Shown here in pieces: positions 1 to 11,640 of a DNA stretch of 64,000 nt. A program made the translations under genes and the position numbers. The notes under the pieces are model-generated. The model searched no databases. It saw only the letters and a program-made list of their open reading frames with translations, and had not been told where the DNA came from. Numbering within the stretch: position 1 is the first letter of the stretch; each line of letters opens with the position of its first letter. Source of the stretch: Podocnemis expansa (lineage: Eukaryota; Chordata; Testudines; Podocnemididae); the NCBI GenBank assembly GCA_007922195.1, contig ML681964.1, positions 4,517,858-4,581,857 of the forward strand, in the 5' to 3' direction.

Positions 1-2678
1 AGGCAGTGGAAGTAGGTAGTAGAGCTGGTACAGGAAGAGGCAAAGTCACCTCTACCAGCATTATGCGTCCCCTTTCATTGGGGGGTGGGGTGAGGGGACT
101 TCAGTACAAATCTCTAACCACTTTTGGTTCACTCAATGTGACCTTAGTGCACTGGAAAATCTAGCCATATGGGGTGCCAAGCAGCAGTCATTCTAAACAT
201 AGCCAATGCAAAAGTTAATTAATCAGAATCACTTTGTTAATAATAATGGATCTAATCTAGCCACCTATAAAGCAAACTTTAGACCCAGTTCAAATTAATC
301 GTATCTATGGGTATGTCTACACAGAATAAGGGTAGTTCCATAGGTCTTTTATCCCTGGACCCTGTGTAGATGTACACTGTCACTTGTGTTATGTTGTAAT
401 TAACAGCTTTTATGGACTGTGACTGTACCCATTGCATTGATATTTCAAAACGCAACCTTTAATGTCTGTGTCATTTTCAAACGTTGTTCTATATTTGGAG
501 TGTGATAGTTCTGTTCTTTAGTGATGGTTTATGGCTAGCTTTCCCAAAGGAAATAAATGGAAAATGGTCAGGTACTGTCTGCCTTAAGCAAAACCCCCAC
601 TGATCTTAGTGAGAGGCTGAGAGCTCTGCCTGAGTAAAGAATAGCACCTCATCATTACATTTGGCTCTAAATGTTCCTGCTTCTGTGTTGATTACATTAA
701 AAAGTTTGCCTTTGGGTGTCTTGGAATTTTTTCCTTTGTCGTTTAGATTGTTATATGCTAACTTAGTGCAGTAAAATTCTCATAGTGGAAAATGTCTGTA
801 TAGAGAGGCCTAGAAATTAGATTTCAGCAATTTCCACACTGATTCTCAATGGTGTGTAGTGACTATGTATATTTTGACCTTATGTTGGCAAAATAACTTA
901 CTTGGGTTTTTTTTCCCATTTTGATAGTGGTTTTTTTTGTTTGTTTGTTTTTGTTTCTTATGAAAACGATTGCATCTGGCTACCACAATGTAGACTGACA
1001 TGTCTCCCTTTACATGGGCCTCTTACCCTTGCTAAAGGACATGATCAAGCTCAATTTAAATAAAGTTTCAACATGAGATCTCAGGGCCTGACTTTCAAAA
1101 TTCATTTGGAGCCAATAGGAACCGCAGATCATCAGGACTTCTGGAAATCAAGACCTTCGAATGTGCAAAATTCTACTATATTGCACTAGCTGAAGCAAGG
1201 ATTGAAGAGGAAGTAGAAAGAATAACTTATCAGGGCAAAATGAAAAGATGGTTATCTTGCTCCTTTCTTGAAATCCATTCACTTGCTCTTTCTTTCGCTG
1301 CATCAGGTTCAAGCTTCTTATCCAGTTTTGTGCTATGTCAAGGCCCTGCTCATATCCATCTCTGCCTGCATGGTGCCTGCATTTTCTCCTGTGTCCATCA
1401 CTCTCCACTTTGCTTCCTACTGTGAGAGTGAGATCTGACAGCTGTAAGACAGTTGTGGAAACTAGGTGTATCAGTCCTAGAATGATGAAGGACTTTTTGC
1501 CTGTGAACTGGAAACAGTTTACCTCAGCTTCACTATCTACACAAAACCTGAGTTTAATTAAGGGTTTCTGGTGATCTTTAAAAAGCTCTCTTCTGGTGAG
1601 GGAGATGAAGGAGGGATGAAAAAAACAAGAGACAGCAGGGCAAAAAGGCTTCTCCTAGCTGGAAGTCTGTTCTCCTTCTTATAGGGGAAATAATGTTTAC
1701 TTCTGTTTGGGGAAGAACAGCAACCAGTAGCCAGCATAATGAGTCAATGTCCTTCTCTTAATGTCTCCCTTTCGGGGCTTGATCCAGCTCCCACTGACCT
1801 TTATGGGAGCCCATGTAGGCCCCTTCTCTTCTCACTCTTTCATGTTTTCTTTTATTCTCATCTCCACTTGGAACTGTTTGAGTTCACATGTCCAACTGAT
1901 ATCCCTGTTGACTCCCTTCAAACTGCTCCTTAAAATACACTTCACTCAGGAATCCGTAGATAGAACACAGCTACATTAAAGAGTTCACAGCAGCGCAGAG
2001 GCACCAATGCACCAGTGCCACCATAAGCTCTTTGTGTAATTGCTCTAAGTTGACGAGCAAGAGCTCTTCTGTTGGCTTATTACTCCAGTGTCCATGAGTC
2101 ACAGTAGCTATGTCAGTGGGGGAAGCTCTCCCGCTGATACAGCACCATCCACACCACTTACCACAGTGTAACTTATGTTGCTCAGGGTGATTTTATATGG
2201 AATAAGCCCAAGAAGTAAACCTAAGTTTCCCAAGTCCCAGTCACATTTGCTATCCACTAGCCCACATAGAATATTGTATATAACTATGGTTTAAAGGTTT
2301 TATTGACACTCATTTGGGTGGCTCCACATGAGTCAGTCATTATTGAATCACTTGTAAATAATGCATATCATCCTCCTATTCATAGGCACGTTGGAATTGC
2401 CAGACTGCATCAGAGCTGAAGTCTCTATCTGTGCCAGATGCGTCAGAGCAAAAACCCTTCTGTAGCTAGAATAGGGGATAATCTGCTCCCCCAAGGAGTC
2501 TCCACTTAACCCTGAAGAGTTAGAGACTGACTTAAACCCTGAAGCATGTGGTGTTTTTCTTTCCTCTTCTAAAAGTATATACTATAATGTTTCTAAATAT
2601 TCATAGTAGACATATAAATGTTCAGTCTGAATCTTGTTAAATTCTTGGGTTCAGTGATATCCTATTGAAATTATAGTG
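1..2678. other. AT-rich non-coding DNA
   Basis: No coding exon or RNA gene is recognisable. Open frames here are under 90 codons and carry no motif I know. The only structured piece I see is the short MITE-like relic at 311-375, listed separately. T-runs occur near 900-950. Confidence 0.6.
311..375. mobile_element. short MITE relic with GTCTACAC-type ends
   Basis: The ends are GTATGTCTACACAG and CTGTGTAGATGTAC, a 14-bp terminal inverted repeat with 12 matches. The interior is only about 37 bp. The end motif resembles that of the larger 28.4, 49.8 and 54.3 kb elements, so this may be an internally deleted relative. No clear target duplication was found. Confidence 0.4.
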
Positions 2679-2870
2679 ACAAGGTGGGTGAGGTAAAATC
2701 TTTTCTTGGACCAATCTTTGTTGGTGTGAGAGATAAGCTTTTGAGCCACACAGAGCTGCTCTTCAGATCAAATCAAAATCTGTGTGGCTTGAAAGCTTGT
2801 GCCTTTCCTCAACAGAAGTTGGTCCAATAAAAGATATTATCTCACCCACCTGGTCCCTCTAATATCCTTA
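2679..2870. repeat. Penelope-type repeat, family B, inverted pair with hammerhead-like core
   Basis: Two copies of one unit face each other. The minus copy (2679-2766) and the plus copy (about 2761-2864) both contain the AAGTTGGTCC and CTCACCCACC blocks as diverged versions. On the minus copy the order CTGAAGA, a short stem, then AAAA replaces the hammerhead order CTGANGA, stem II, GAAA. The plus copy keeps GAAA (2791-2794) but its CTGANGA block has decayed. Penelope-like retroelements are known to carry hammerhead motifs in repeats that can be inverted; assignment to that class is inference. Confidence 0.5.
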
Positions 2871-3410
2871 GACAGATATGACTACAAAACTATATTAGAT
2901 GTGTCTTATGGCAATGAAATCCAAAAAGTGACTATGCATTGTGTGAAGAATTTCATATCAGTTTTGAATTTGCCACTTTTCAATTTCATTGAATGTCCTC
3001 TTGCTCTTTTGTTATGAGTCAGAGTACAGACATTCTTGATGTACCTTCTAAATGCCATTAATTATTTTACTCCTATCATGTCTTCTCACTTATCACATTT
3101 CTAAAGCAAATAAACCTTATCTTTTCAATCTCACTTTGGAAGAGAGAGGTGATAAAGCCTTCTAGTAAATTATGCCACTATGTATTCTGTGTTTATCAAT
3201 ATATTATAATGGGACTCATACTTTATCTTTCTGTAGAGCCTCATCTGAGGATCTGAAACTGTCTTATCATCAGTGTTTGTACAGCTCACCGGACAATGAA
3301 GTTGCACTACTGACTGGAACCTTAGAACTCTGCTGCAATATAAATTTATAATACTAAGCATTACTGAATTAATCTGCCTAACATCTTTGCGAGGCTGCTG
3401 CTGCCAATGT
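2871..3410. other. non-coding, nothing recognised
   Basis: AT-rich DNA directly downstream of the family B repeat. Short open frames on both strands show no motif and no codon bias. Confidence 0.5.
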
Positions 3411-3530
3411 TTACTGGTATGAAAACTGAGGCACAGCAACATTAAAAGGCTTGTTTAAGGCCACAGAGCAATTCAAGTCAGAATCAGGAATAGAGCTCAC
3501 ATCTCCTGACCACTATTCCTATGCTTTAGG
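3411..3530 (-). repeat. MIR-like core-SINE relic
   Basis: The succession 'aaactgaggcacag', 'aaggccacagagc', 'gaatagagctcacatctcctgac' and 'atgcttta' follows the order seen in the complement of MIR/core-SINE 3' halves. The copy is strongly diverged and lacks the tRNA-related head. Assignment is by remembered motif order. Confidence 0.55.
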
Positions 3531-5112
3531 AAGACAGTGAGCCTCCTGGTTAATCTGTATTTCTGGTTTAAAATATACTTTAAACCATCTTTCCTGTATA
3601 AATAGATCTTGCTATATGACAGCCAATTGGCTTTTCTTTCTTATTCCAAATTTATATTACAGATTTATATTGCCCAGTGTTCATTTTAATTTGAACAGTG
3701 GACCTGATTCTCCTGTCTTGCAGCTTGTATAGTCATTTCCACCTCTTCAACGTGCATATAAAAAGCTGCTATTCTCATCTGCTAGTATGTTATCCCCTTT
3801 GTGTGCTCAGTCTTCATAGCTGCAAAGCAGGATAAAAAATGGAAGTCTCCTCCTATGAATAATATTGCATTTTTGAAAAAAAAGTAATCATAAATGAAAA
3901 ACAAAATAACATGAGATGATAAAAATTCAGCAAAAATGAAGTTTCTCCATAATTTTTGTGAAAAGCATATGTTTTGGTCAGAAAAATGTTCTCAGGAAAA
4001 ATTCTAGCCCAACTTTGCACAGATGTAAATGATCACATAAAATGTAGGGCACTGGAGAATCAGGCTGAGAGGAAATAAAATGCCCCATTGCTGGTTTTGC
4101 TAATTTATGGTCACATCAGACACCATAAATTAGCAATAATATCTCTCACTAGAGTAACCATTTTCTTTTCTTTTTATTCATTATATTAAAGTGAACAATG
4201 ATCACGTACTATATCTTTCCATTCTTACAGATTAGGCTATTCTGTTGAAGTGTCACTGAAGTGAGGTCATTTTAATTTGAGTCTTTATTTTCCAGTTCCC
4301 TCTTCTTTCCATTCTCTCTACCCTTTCTGCTTAATTTCCCTTACTTCACTTGTTTTCCTTTCTCTGTCCCTTTGAGCTGGATGCTGAAGGGAAATGCTAC
4401 CAATTCAAGGCAGACAGTTGAAAGTAAACATTGCCATATGGATAAACAAATCTTTTGTGGCTAATAGAGCTTACAGCTGCCTTAGCCACAATATTTAAAC
4501 TCTTAGACAAGTTAGCACTGTTAGCACATTTAGTGTTGGGGGGAAAAAAAGCCTGGAAATTCATATTAAGGCTGATTCACCATCTTGTAGTTGTCTATAC
4601 TACAAAGTTAACTCAGGTTCCTGCTTGAGTAAGTCACCTCTCATCACAAGCTACTCTCACGGTTCTAGGAATTTGGCCTTCCTCATGCAGACATTCTGCG
4701 TCCATTAGTGGTTATTCCAAGTCTCCATGATCATGTAGCCTCAACAAGACATGCTTGTGGTCCTGCTCCAGAGCCACTGGTCAGTACAAGGGGAATCCAC
4801 ATTTATGGCAACCTGACTTTAGCTTACTTCACTGTTTCATGGCTGTAAGCAGCCTGCAATAATCTCGTCAAAGTGCATTTGTCACCTTCCCAGGGAAACA
4901 AGTCGCTGCCAAAATGCCCTCCACCTTGTCTTGTACCCTGTGCCTCCTGTTTCTGAAACAAGAATTGCTGGAACAGGTCTGAGGTTGATTCCTAGGTTGA
5001 TTTCTGCATTGCCACCAAGTAAAACAATGGCTATGGACAGAAATCTAGAATGTGCAAAGCCAGAAACAAGTTATTCAAAGAAGTGGTGTTCTAAGGTCAC
5101 TTTGAGACATGT
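3531..5112. other. AT-rich non-coding DNA
   Basis: No gene or well-formed repeat was recognised. A weak MITE-like beginning ('gtctatactacaaagttaact', near 4595) has no convincing matching end. Confidence 0.5.
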
Positions 5113-5142
5113 GCCGGGGGGGGCGGCGCCCCGGGGGGACGG
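5113..5142. repeat. isolated G/C-only palindrome
   Basis: A 30-bp block of G runs and C runs contains a GGGGCGGCGCCCC-type palindrome in otherwise AT-rich sequence. It could form a hairpin or G-quadruplex, or could be an assembly or sequencing error. It lies inside an 81-codon frame (4931-5176) that I do not regard as a gene. Confidence 0.5.
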
Positions 5143-7429
5143 TTTCTTTCATGATACCCTGGGAAAGAATTTCTAAAGCAGCTCAGCTTAGAACAGTGCT
5201 AGGAATCATGGGATATGCCCCCAGCTGTCCCATCACCTCACACTATTGAGTGAAGCTCTAATGCCAATGCTGTAACTAAAGTATGACTTTGAAGAGTGGC
5301 TGAGGCAGGCCAGACCAGCTCAAGGGGTCACATCTGAGCACCGGCCACTCATATGAGTTGTGCAGTGAAAACAAGGCCTTAAAAAAGGACCGTTGTATCT
5401 TTTTCACAGCAGGCTAGGCTTTTGTTGGTACATGTCACACCTTAGAATTATTCAGTGATAATTAATTTAAACAAGCTTCCCAGTTCCTTTTTTCTGTAAA
5501 GCTCCTACCCAGCAAATAGCTTGAAGTCCTGATAGCTGAAATAAGTTCTCTGTTCTGAAATGAAGTCTGTGATACAAATAGGTTATCATATGACAGTGTA
5601 ATCTTATCTAACAATGCACTGAGCTGGTACGTTATGTACATGCCTGACAGCACAAAGAGGCTATCCTTATAACTGGGAGTGCTTATATGTTGGCAGGGTT
5701 GGTCTTCACCCAGTTTTAGAACCAATTTAACTAAACCAGTTTAGCTTTGTGTAGAGAAGTTTTTATAAGTACACTATCTGAGCACAGGTCCTTCGATTAT
5801 CACTTTGAAGTTCCCTAGGAGGAGAGGGCAGAAAAAAAGGAGAGTCATACTATCCAATAACAAAAATAGGTTTGTCTAATCTAAACACAATATTGTCCCA
5901 CTTTAAGTGTGTAGGCATAATTTATGCAATATTTATCATTATCACAGGTTGTCAGATATGGTAGCTGAGGTCTATGTTCATGAATTTCACTTGTGATTTT
6001 GAGTGCCTGATGTGTTAGGTGCCCCCTGAGAGATTCAGTTTAAAAAGTTTTGAAAATTATTCCTTTTTAGGGTGCTGTAAATTAGGCATGCATAATCATG
6101 ATTCACTGTGATCTGAAGAGCATCCTTATGTCACAAGGCTCCCATGCTTTTTGGTATTTAGTGGTGAGTTACAGTGAGAGTAACCAACCCTCCAGGATTG
6201 TTTTGGAGTCTCCAGGAATTAAAGATTAATTTTTAATTAAAGATTGTTAAGTGATGGAACTTCCAAGAATATATCAAGTCAAAATGCCAAACCAAAATTT
6301 CAGCTGGCCAGGGCTAACTCAGTGTTCCCCAACCCACAATTTGTATAATCTGAATTTAAAAGGTGTCACATAATCTGTCATTGGAAAACTACCAATTCAT
6401 TAATCACTAATATTCTGTGTGACATATGTATGGTCACCCCTGTGGAGGATTATACAGATGTGCTAGAATTATGTCTAAAATGTGTTTAAAGCAGGTGTGT
6501 TGGGGGAATTGATTAAAGATTTTTGTCCAGACAAAGGAATGCAGTTTTGCCTGCTTGAATGTGTGTCCCATGTAAACTGAACAAGGTGTGACCAAAGAGA
6601 AAGAAAGGTATATTTGCATGCCAGGCAAACACAGTCATCAGGTGAGTACATGGGCAGGTGGGGGAAGTGATGAATCTCACCAGTGGATGGAGATTGTACC
6701 CTCAAGGAAGTCATCCTGCTGTTTGAAGCAGGGTCAGTGATACTTTCAGAGGTTACTTTTTGAAGATTTACTTAACTACAGAGAGGGCAGAGAGCTCCTT
6801 AACTTATCCTTCACCTAAGGGGACAAAGGAAACCAATATCATGGACTCTGTGGGGATCCTGACTAAGAGCTAGTCAGCCATTATTAGAAAAGGAAGATTT
6901 GTGAGGAAACTACTTGGAACAAATACTGTAGCTTGTTATGTTAGGCCTTAGTAATCAGAAATCATATCCTGACTTTTGTTACCATTTCCATCCTTATCCC
7001 TTGTAGATAAACTCAACACCTTTCTCTTGTGATTCAATTAACTTGCTACTTTTCATTCAAACCAACCCGGCTGTTTGATTGAATTGAGATGATTGTTAAC
7101 TCTGGTCACAGAAACAAGCTACTGCTTCTGTCTTTTGAAAGAAGCCAGAAACTTGATATCCCTCGTGAATGTACAGTGATGGAGCTGTGCCTTGCACAGA
7201 AACATCTCTGAGGAACATGGGGCTGGAGTTCACTGACAATTCCCTGCTAGGCAAGGATTGTGCTGGGAGAGCCCTGAGGAGTTTGCTGGCAAGCTGTTGT
7301 GTCAGGGAGTTGTCACACAGTTTAGCTGCAGGGAAACTGCCATTTGCTGAGAGTCAGAGGGGTAGGACAGTGTCTCACAGCTCTAGATAGCCCCATCAGC
7401 ATGTCACAGTCACTACTGAACATTTAGGC
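5143..7429. other. non-coding DNA with an unclassified dispersed repeat
   Basis: No exon is recognisable. At about 6180-6300 the text 'ccaaccctccaggatt...ggagtctccaggaattaaagatt' resembles a dispersed sauropsid repeat whose class I cannot name. The remaining sequence shows nothing. Confidence 0.4.
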
Positions 7430-7602
7430 CATGGGTCTCAAACTCCTGGCAGCCCCTAAAGTTATTTCTTGTGGCCTGCAACGACATTATCACTATCAAT
7501 ATTTGCAATACCGTTGTATGAAAAGGTTTCAGTACTGAAGCCCTTGGACTACTATACTACTCCTCATGGGGCCCTTGTGGTGATTTAAGTTTGAGACCCC
7601 TG
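7430..7602. mobile_element. hAT-type MITE, family 'GGGTCTCAAAC'
   Basis: The ends are CATGGGTCTCAAAC and GTTTGAGACCCCTG. The flanks are a perfect 8-bp duplication, ATTTAGGC (7422-7429 and 7603-7610), the length expected for hAT transposases. The 173-bp interior has no coding capacity, so it was moved in trans. The copy at 25399-25607 belongs to the same family. The insertion abuts a MIR-like relic on its right. Confidence 0.85.
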
Positions 7603-7610
7603 ATTTAGGC

Positions 7611-7722
7611 CGAGTGCATTGCTCAAGGTCTCTCCACATATTTGCAACAGACACAATAATAGAACCCAAGGCTTCTAAGTACCATTCTGTGCTTTAGCCA
7701 CTTAATCATATTGCCTCTGCTC
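7611..7722 (-). repeat. MIR-like relic beside the hAT insertion
   Basis: 'gctcaaggtc', 'aatagaacccaaggcttct' and 'gtgctttagccact' appear in the order of a MIR/core-SINE 3' half. The hAT element at 7430-7602 appears to have landed at its edge. Confidence 0.5.
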
Positions 7723-7756
7723 CAGCAGTTAAAGAGTAGTCAATTTCCAAAGGGAT

Positions 7757-7966
7757 AGCCCTGTTAGTGTAGTCCAGCAAAAAAAAACCCCATACACCAA
7801 GGAGTCGTGTGGTACTTTAAGACTAACAGATTTATTTTTCACATGAGCTTTCGTGGGAGAAAATCCCACTCCGTCAGATGCTTGGAAGATCTTCGAAGCG
7901 TCTTATGAAGTGGTATTTTCTCCCACGAAAGCTCATGTGAAAAATAAATCTGTTAGTCTTAAAGTT
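7757..7966. repeat. Penelope-type repeat, family A, head-to-head pair with hammerhead-like cores
   Basis: The minus unit runs from 7880 down to about 7757 and the plus unit from 7901 to 7966. They share the stretch from the stem through 'gctcatgtgaaaaataaatc' to 'tgttagtcttaaag'. The minus core reads CTGACGG, AGTGGG, loop, CCCAC, GAAA (7849-7877). The plus core reads CTTATGA (7902-7908), GTGG, loop, CCCAC, GAAA (7927-7930). This is the hammerhead order CTGANGA, stem II, GAAA with one core substitution in each copy. The junction (7880-7900) is itself a near-palindrome. Only the minus unit keeps the distal tail, with 'ggagtc' and an A-run on the plus strand. Confidence 0.6.
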
Positions 7967-9665
7967 AAAGAGTAGAACATACACATTTATTCTGAATGTC
8001 CAGTAGAAAAATCTGTGTTTTGAATATATGGTTCAGTCATCTATAGAATTTCATGAGTCACTTCATGTTATTAAATCATGAACAAAATCAACTGCTGATC
8101 TTGATCAATTGTGGCAAAGAGCATGTGAATGGGAGCGCCCCACAATTCAGAGCTTAACCCTTTGGAGATGGCAAACCTATAGAATCATTTGGCCGGAGGG
8201 CTGGAAAATACCAGTATTATAAGGGTTAGGACAGTCAGTTAAAGCCTGTGTGATTTTAGTCTCAGCATGTGTGTTTTCATACTCTGTGAAAACATAGCAT
8301 AAGATTTAGTATCTTTAAACTAAGCAAACAATTTGCAAAATGCAGATTTATTTAGAATATCAAACCAAGGGGTGTTACATAAACCCAAAGAAGACTGTAA
8401 AGCAGTTGAAAAGCTGTGTGTTGGCAGCAGAAGGGCTGAGGCAGCAGCAACAGAGACTGACACGGTGGAACTCTGCCCTACCTGTGCAATGGAGATTTCT
8501 ACAGCGGGTGCCACAGAGTGAAAGATTCTATGCAAAGCAGTGAGCATATATCATTCAGAAATCCATTGAACCAAAACCTTCTTTAGACAGGGAAACATCT
8601 GCTACATCCTTTACTTCAGCCTGTGTCCTGTACTAGGCCCAGCCCTGCAAATATGAATGCACATGCTTAACTCAACCACTGTAAATAAGCTCAATGAAAT
8701 CAATGAGATTACTTGTGATAAAAAAGTTAAGCATACACTTAAGTGTTTGCAGAATGAGTGGTTGCTGTGCTATTAGGGCTGAGCAGGGCTGGATTAAGGG
8801 GCCTTGGGGCCTGGGGCTGCCCATCACTGTGGGCACCCCCCCACCACCACTGTGGGGACTCCCACTTGGGGCCCAGGTCCTCCACCACAGAGTCCTACAG
8901 GTGAGCCAATACTGGGGGGGGGGGAGGGGGGCTGGGGCCAGAGACCACTCTCTGTCACGTTACTGCCCTGGCCCTGGTTTGGCTGGTCTGCCCCCACCCC
9001 CTAAACACAGGGCCAGCTGGCATGTGGTGCAGCCTTCAATGTGGTCCTCCAGGGCTATGCAGCCTGGAAGGCTGTGCTGTACTCTGCACTGTACACCAGC
9101 TGAGCCTGCCCCCCCACGGCAAAGCAAATGTGTGATGACCCACCCCGTCCTACTCCCTGTTACTTGTTAGCTCTGTGTTCTTGAGGCATCAGAGCAGAGT
9201 ATCCAGCCTCCACCTCCCCTTCCCCGCATATTCCCCCCAATCTCTGCTTGAACAGGAAATGAAAAACATCCTTATCTACACATATCCAAAAGCCATCAGC
9301 ATGGTAAATGGAGCTTCATTTGCATTGACTATGGAGAGCTAAACTCCAAAGCCAGAACTGCACTGAATCTGGGGATGGAAGAAGCAGGAACCACACTGGA
9401 CTCTAGGATTGAAGAAGCAGGGAAGCATTGCATGATGGGGGATCTCACACCAAAACAAACAAACGTGGCAATTATCAGACCATTCTAGTCATAGACATGA
9501 TAATTGATACCAAAAATACTGAGGCCGCCTGGTGGTATTGAGAGCTTCCCTGAACCATTACCCCCCAGCCAGAAGTGTGTATTGGCCACTTAAACAAGTC
9601 TTTATAAAAACCTTTACCCAAATCCAAGTGTGAGTCCTGTGTGAGTCCTGTGCAAGTCCTGATTC
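7967..9665. other. non-coding DNA, GC-rich in the middle
   Basis: No gene was recognised. The 8760-9170 part is GC-rich with C and G runs and supports a 158-codon frame (8694-9170) that is low-complexity and unlike any family I know. Near 8775 'gggctggattaa' resembles a hAT-type end, but no partner end was found. Confidence 0.4.
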
Positions 9666-9840
9666 TTCTTCAAGCACTGCTCGGATACATTCAGTATTAG
9701 GTGTACATGCCGCAGCGCACGATTGGCCGGAAACTTTCTTTAGCCTTAGCTGGCAGGACAGGGCTGGCGGCCAGCACCCCCTGGCCACCCCACGGCTGTA
9801 TATATGACCACAGCCCTGCCCCTCCCCAGTTTTCTCTTTT
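9666..9840 (+). repeat. left inverted terminal repeat of the 9.7-16.3 kb element
   Basis: This block matches the reverse complement of about 16100-16305 with modest divergence. A TATA-like site (tgtatatatg, about 9795-9805) sits near its inner end, which could be a promoter. The outermost GGTTACTTAC part seen at the right end is missing here. Confidence 0.65.
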
Positions 9841-10188
9841 CCGCCCTCAGTGACTGTTATGGAACAGCCTGTTTCTTGCTTTTGCAAGGGCCTGTTTGTC
9901 CTCTCTGTTTTATGAGTGTTTTCACTGGAAGATCTGTTTGCGGACATCACCAGCACTCATACCAAGTCCTTACAACAGAAACCTGCACCTGAGGGACAAC
10001 TCCCACGGGAGATATCTTAAAGGCCTGGGTGAGCTTCACCAGTGAATTGTGCTCCATTTGCAGATCTTAAACAAAGGACTCAGGAAGACAGCGAGTGAAG
10101 GCTGCATAATATTGCCTAAGAACGGGCCCTGCAGCTGACACCACGTATGTCCGTCACACACAAGGATGCACTGCTACAATATGCTGAG

Positions 10189-10600
10189 CTGGCACTGGAG
10201 CCCTCTCGGCGCTGCTCTCGGGTTATCAATAAAAGCCACAATCAGCCTCTAACTCAGCACCACATGCTCAGTTGGCACCAGTGCCCTCTTGTTGCCGCTC
10301 TCCAGCTATGAATAAAAGCTGTGATTGGCCTCTAACTCAGCACTACATGCTCAATCAACACCAGAGCCCTCTCAGCACCACTTTCAGGCTACGAATAAAA
10401 GCTGCGAGTGGCCTCTAACTTGGCACTGCGTGCTAGGCTGGCACCAGAGCCCCTCAACGCCCCTCTCCGGCTATGCATAAAAAGCTGCAATTGGCCCGTA
10501 ACTCAGCACAGTGTGCTGGATTGGCACCAGAGTCCTCTCGGCGCCATTCTCCGGCTGTGAATAAATAGCTGTGATCAGCATTTGTCTCAGCACCATCTCA
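10189..10600 (+). repeat. 83-bp tandem array, about five units, most with AATAAA
   Basis: Units start near 10189, 10272, 10354, 10438 and 10521, a period of 82-84 bp. Each contains 'ggcacYRgagcc', 'ctctc', a 'gctatgaataaaagctg'-like part and 'ggcctctaactcagcac'. AATAAA occurs at 10228, 10311, 10394 and 10560; the fourth unit has CATAAA. A related partial unit appears at about 11680-11725. It lies shortly downstream of the TATA-like site in the left terminal repeat. Confidence 0.75.
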
Positions 10601-11640
10601 GTGCTGTGTGACCTTATCCCCGGTACCTCCTGTGACCTGGGCCTCCTGGGATAATCTTCTGAATGTGCCAAAATCAGGGCAAGCTGTAAAACCAGGGGCC
10701 AAGCCCCCAACTCACTGAGGGGTGGTACTTAAACCAGTCTCCCAGTCAGTAACAAAACATGCTTCTGATTCCCAACTCTGGTCATCACCAAGCATAGCAA
10801 AAGAGAAACAGCCCCCTTTATCCACATCAGCTCCTATGGTTCCCCCCAGCCACTGGGTCTCTAAAAGAAATAGGTTCTCCTGACCCCAAAGGGCCAGCCA
10901 CATTGCCCAGAACAATATAGGTTTGGATCATACCCAAAATACCATGCTGACAGCTAATTCTTTAGTAACTACAACTAAAGGTTTAATATGAAAGGAAAAC
11001 AAACAAAATATGAGAGATGTTAAAGGGTCAAAGTGAATCACATACATACAAATGAGTCCATAGAAAGCAAATCCTTAAAGATTGTGTAGTTTGCAGGTTA
11101 GTCTCCTTCTCTGGTGTGCACCCAGCAGCAGCAGCAGCTGGGTGGGGTCTCAGCCTTTTGTTAAATCCCAGGAGAGTAGTTCCAAAGGGGGGTGTTGGTT
11201 GCAGACAGACTGAAGACTAAAGACAAAATGGAGATGGGTCCCCGGCCTTTTATCTCAGAGTCCTTGCCAGATCAAAATGGAGGTGGGCCACATGGTCAGT
11301 TTGGGTAGCTGGTCAAACAGGTTTCTTCTTGGGCCTACTGCAGGTGGGAGCTATCAAGAGGAACAGTAGTTTTGCAGACACCCAGTCTGGGATTGCCTTA
11401 AGAACAAATAGCTTGGAACACACATAAAACAAATAGATTTCTAATTTTTAATACAGGCATGATACCTACATACAAAGCATATAATCATTCTTAGCAGGTT
11501 AAAGCTTTTCTATTGACACCAAATATGGCATGTCACATATTCATTATTGCCAATATGAAATATTAATATGCAAAATAATCATAAACAGTTCCCTAGACCC
11601 AGACAGCATCACACCTCCTCTCCAAAGAAAAGGGCTGGAG
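10601..11640. other. probable later insertion, possibly a solo LTR
   Basis: This block has lower GC than its surroundings, and material related to the 83-bp array resumes on the far side near 11640. That suggests an insertion into the array region. No paired ends, target duplication or coding motif could be fixed. A CAG run occurs at about 11126-11140. Confidence 0.3.

Noticed and set aside
8694..9170. 158-codon plus-strand frame
   Set aside because: GC- and C-run-driven low-complexity frame without motif or neighbouring exon signals.
10189..10600. CRISPR array
   Set aside because: The 83-bp repeats are direct and contiguous with no unique spacers; the genome context is eukaryotic.
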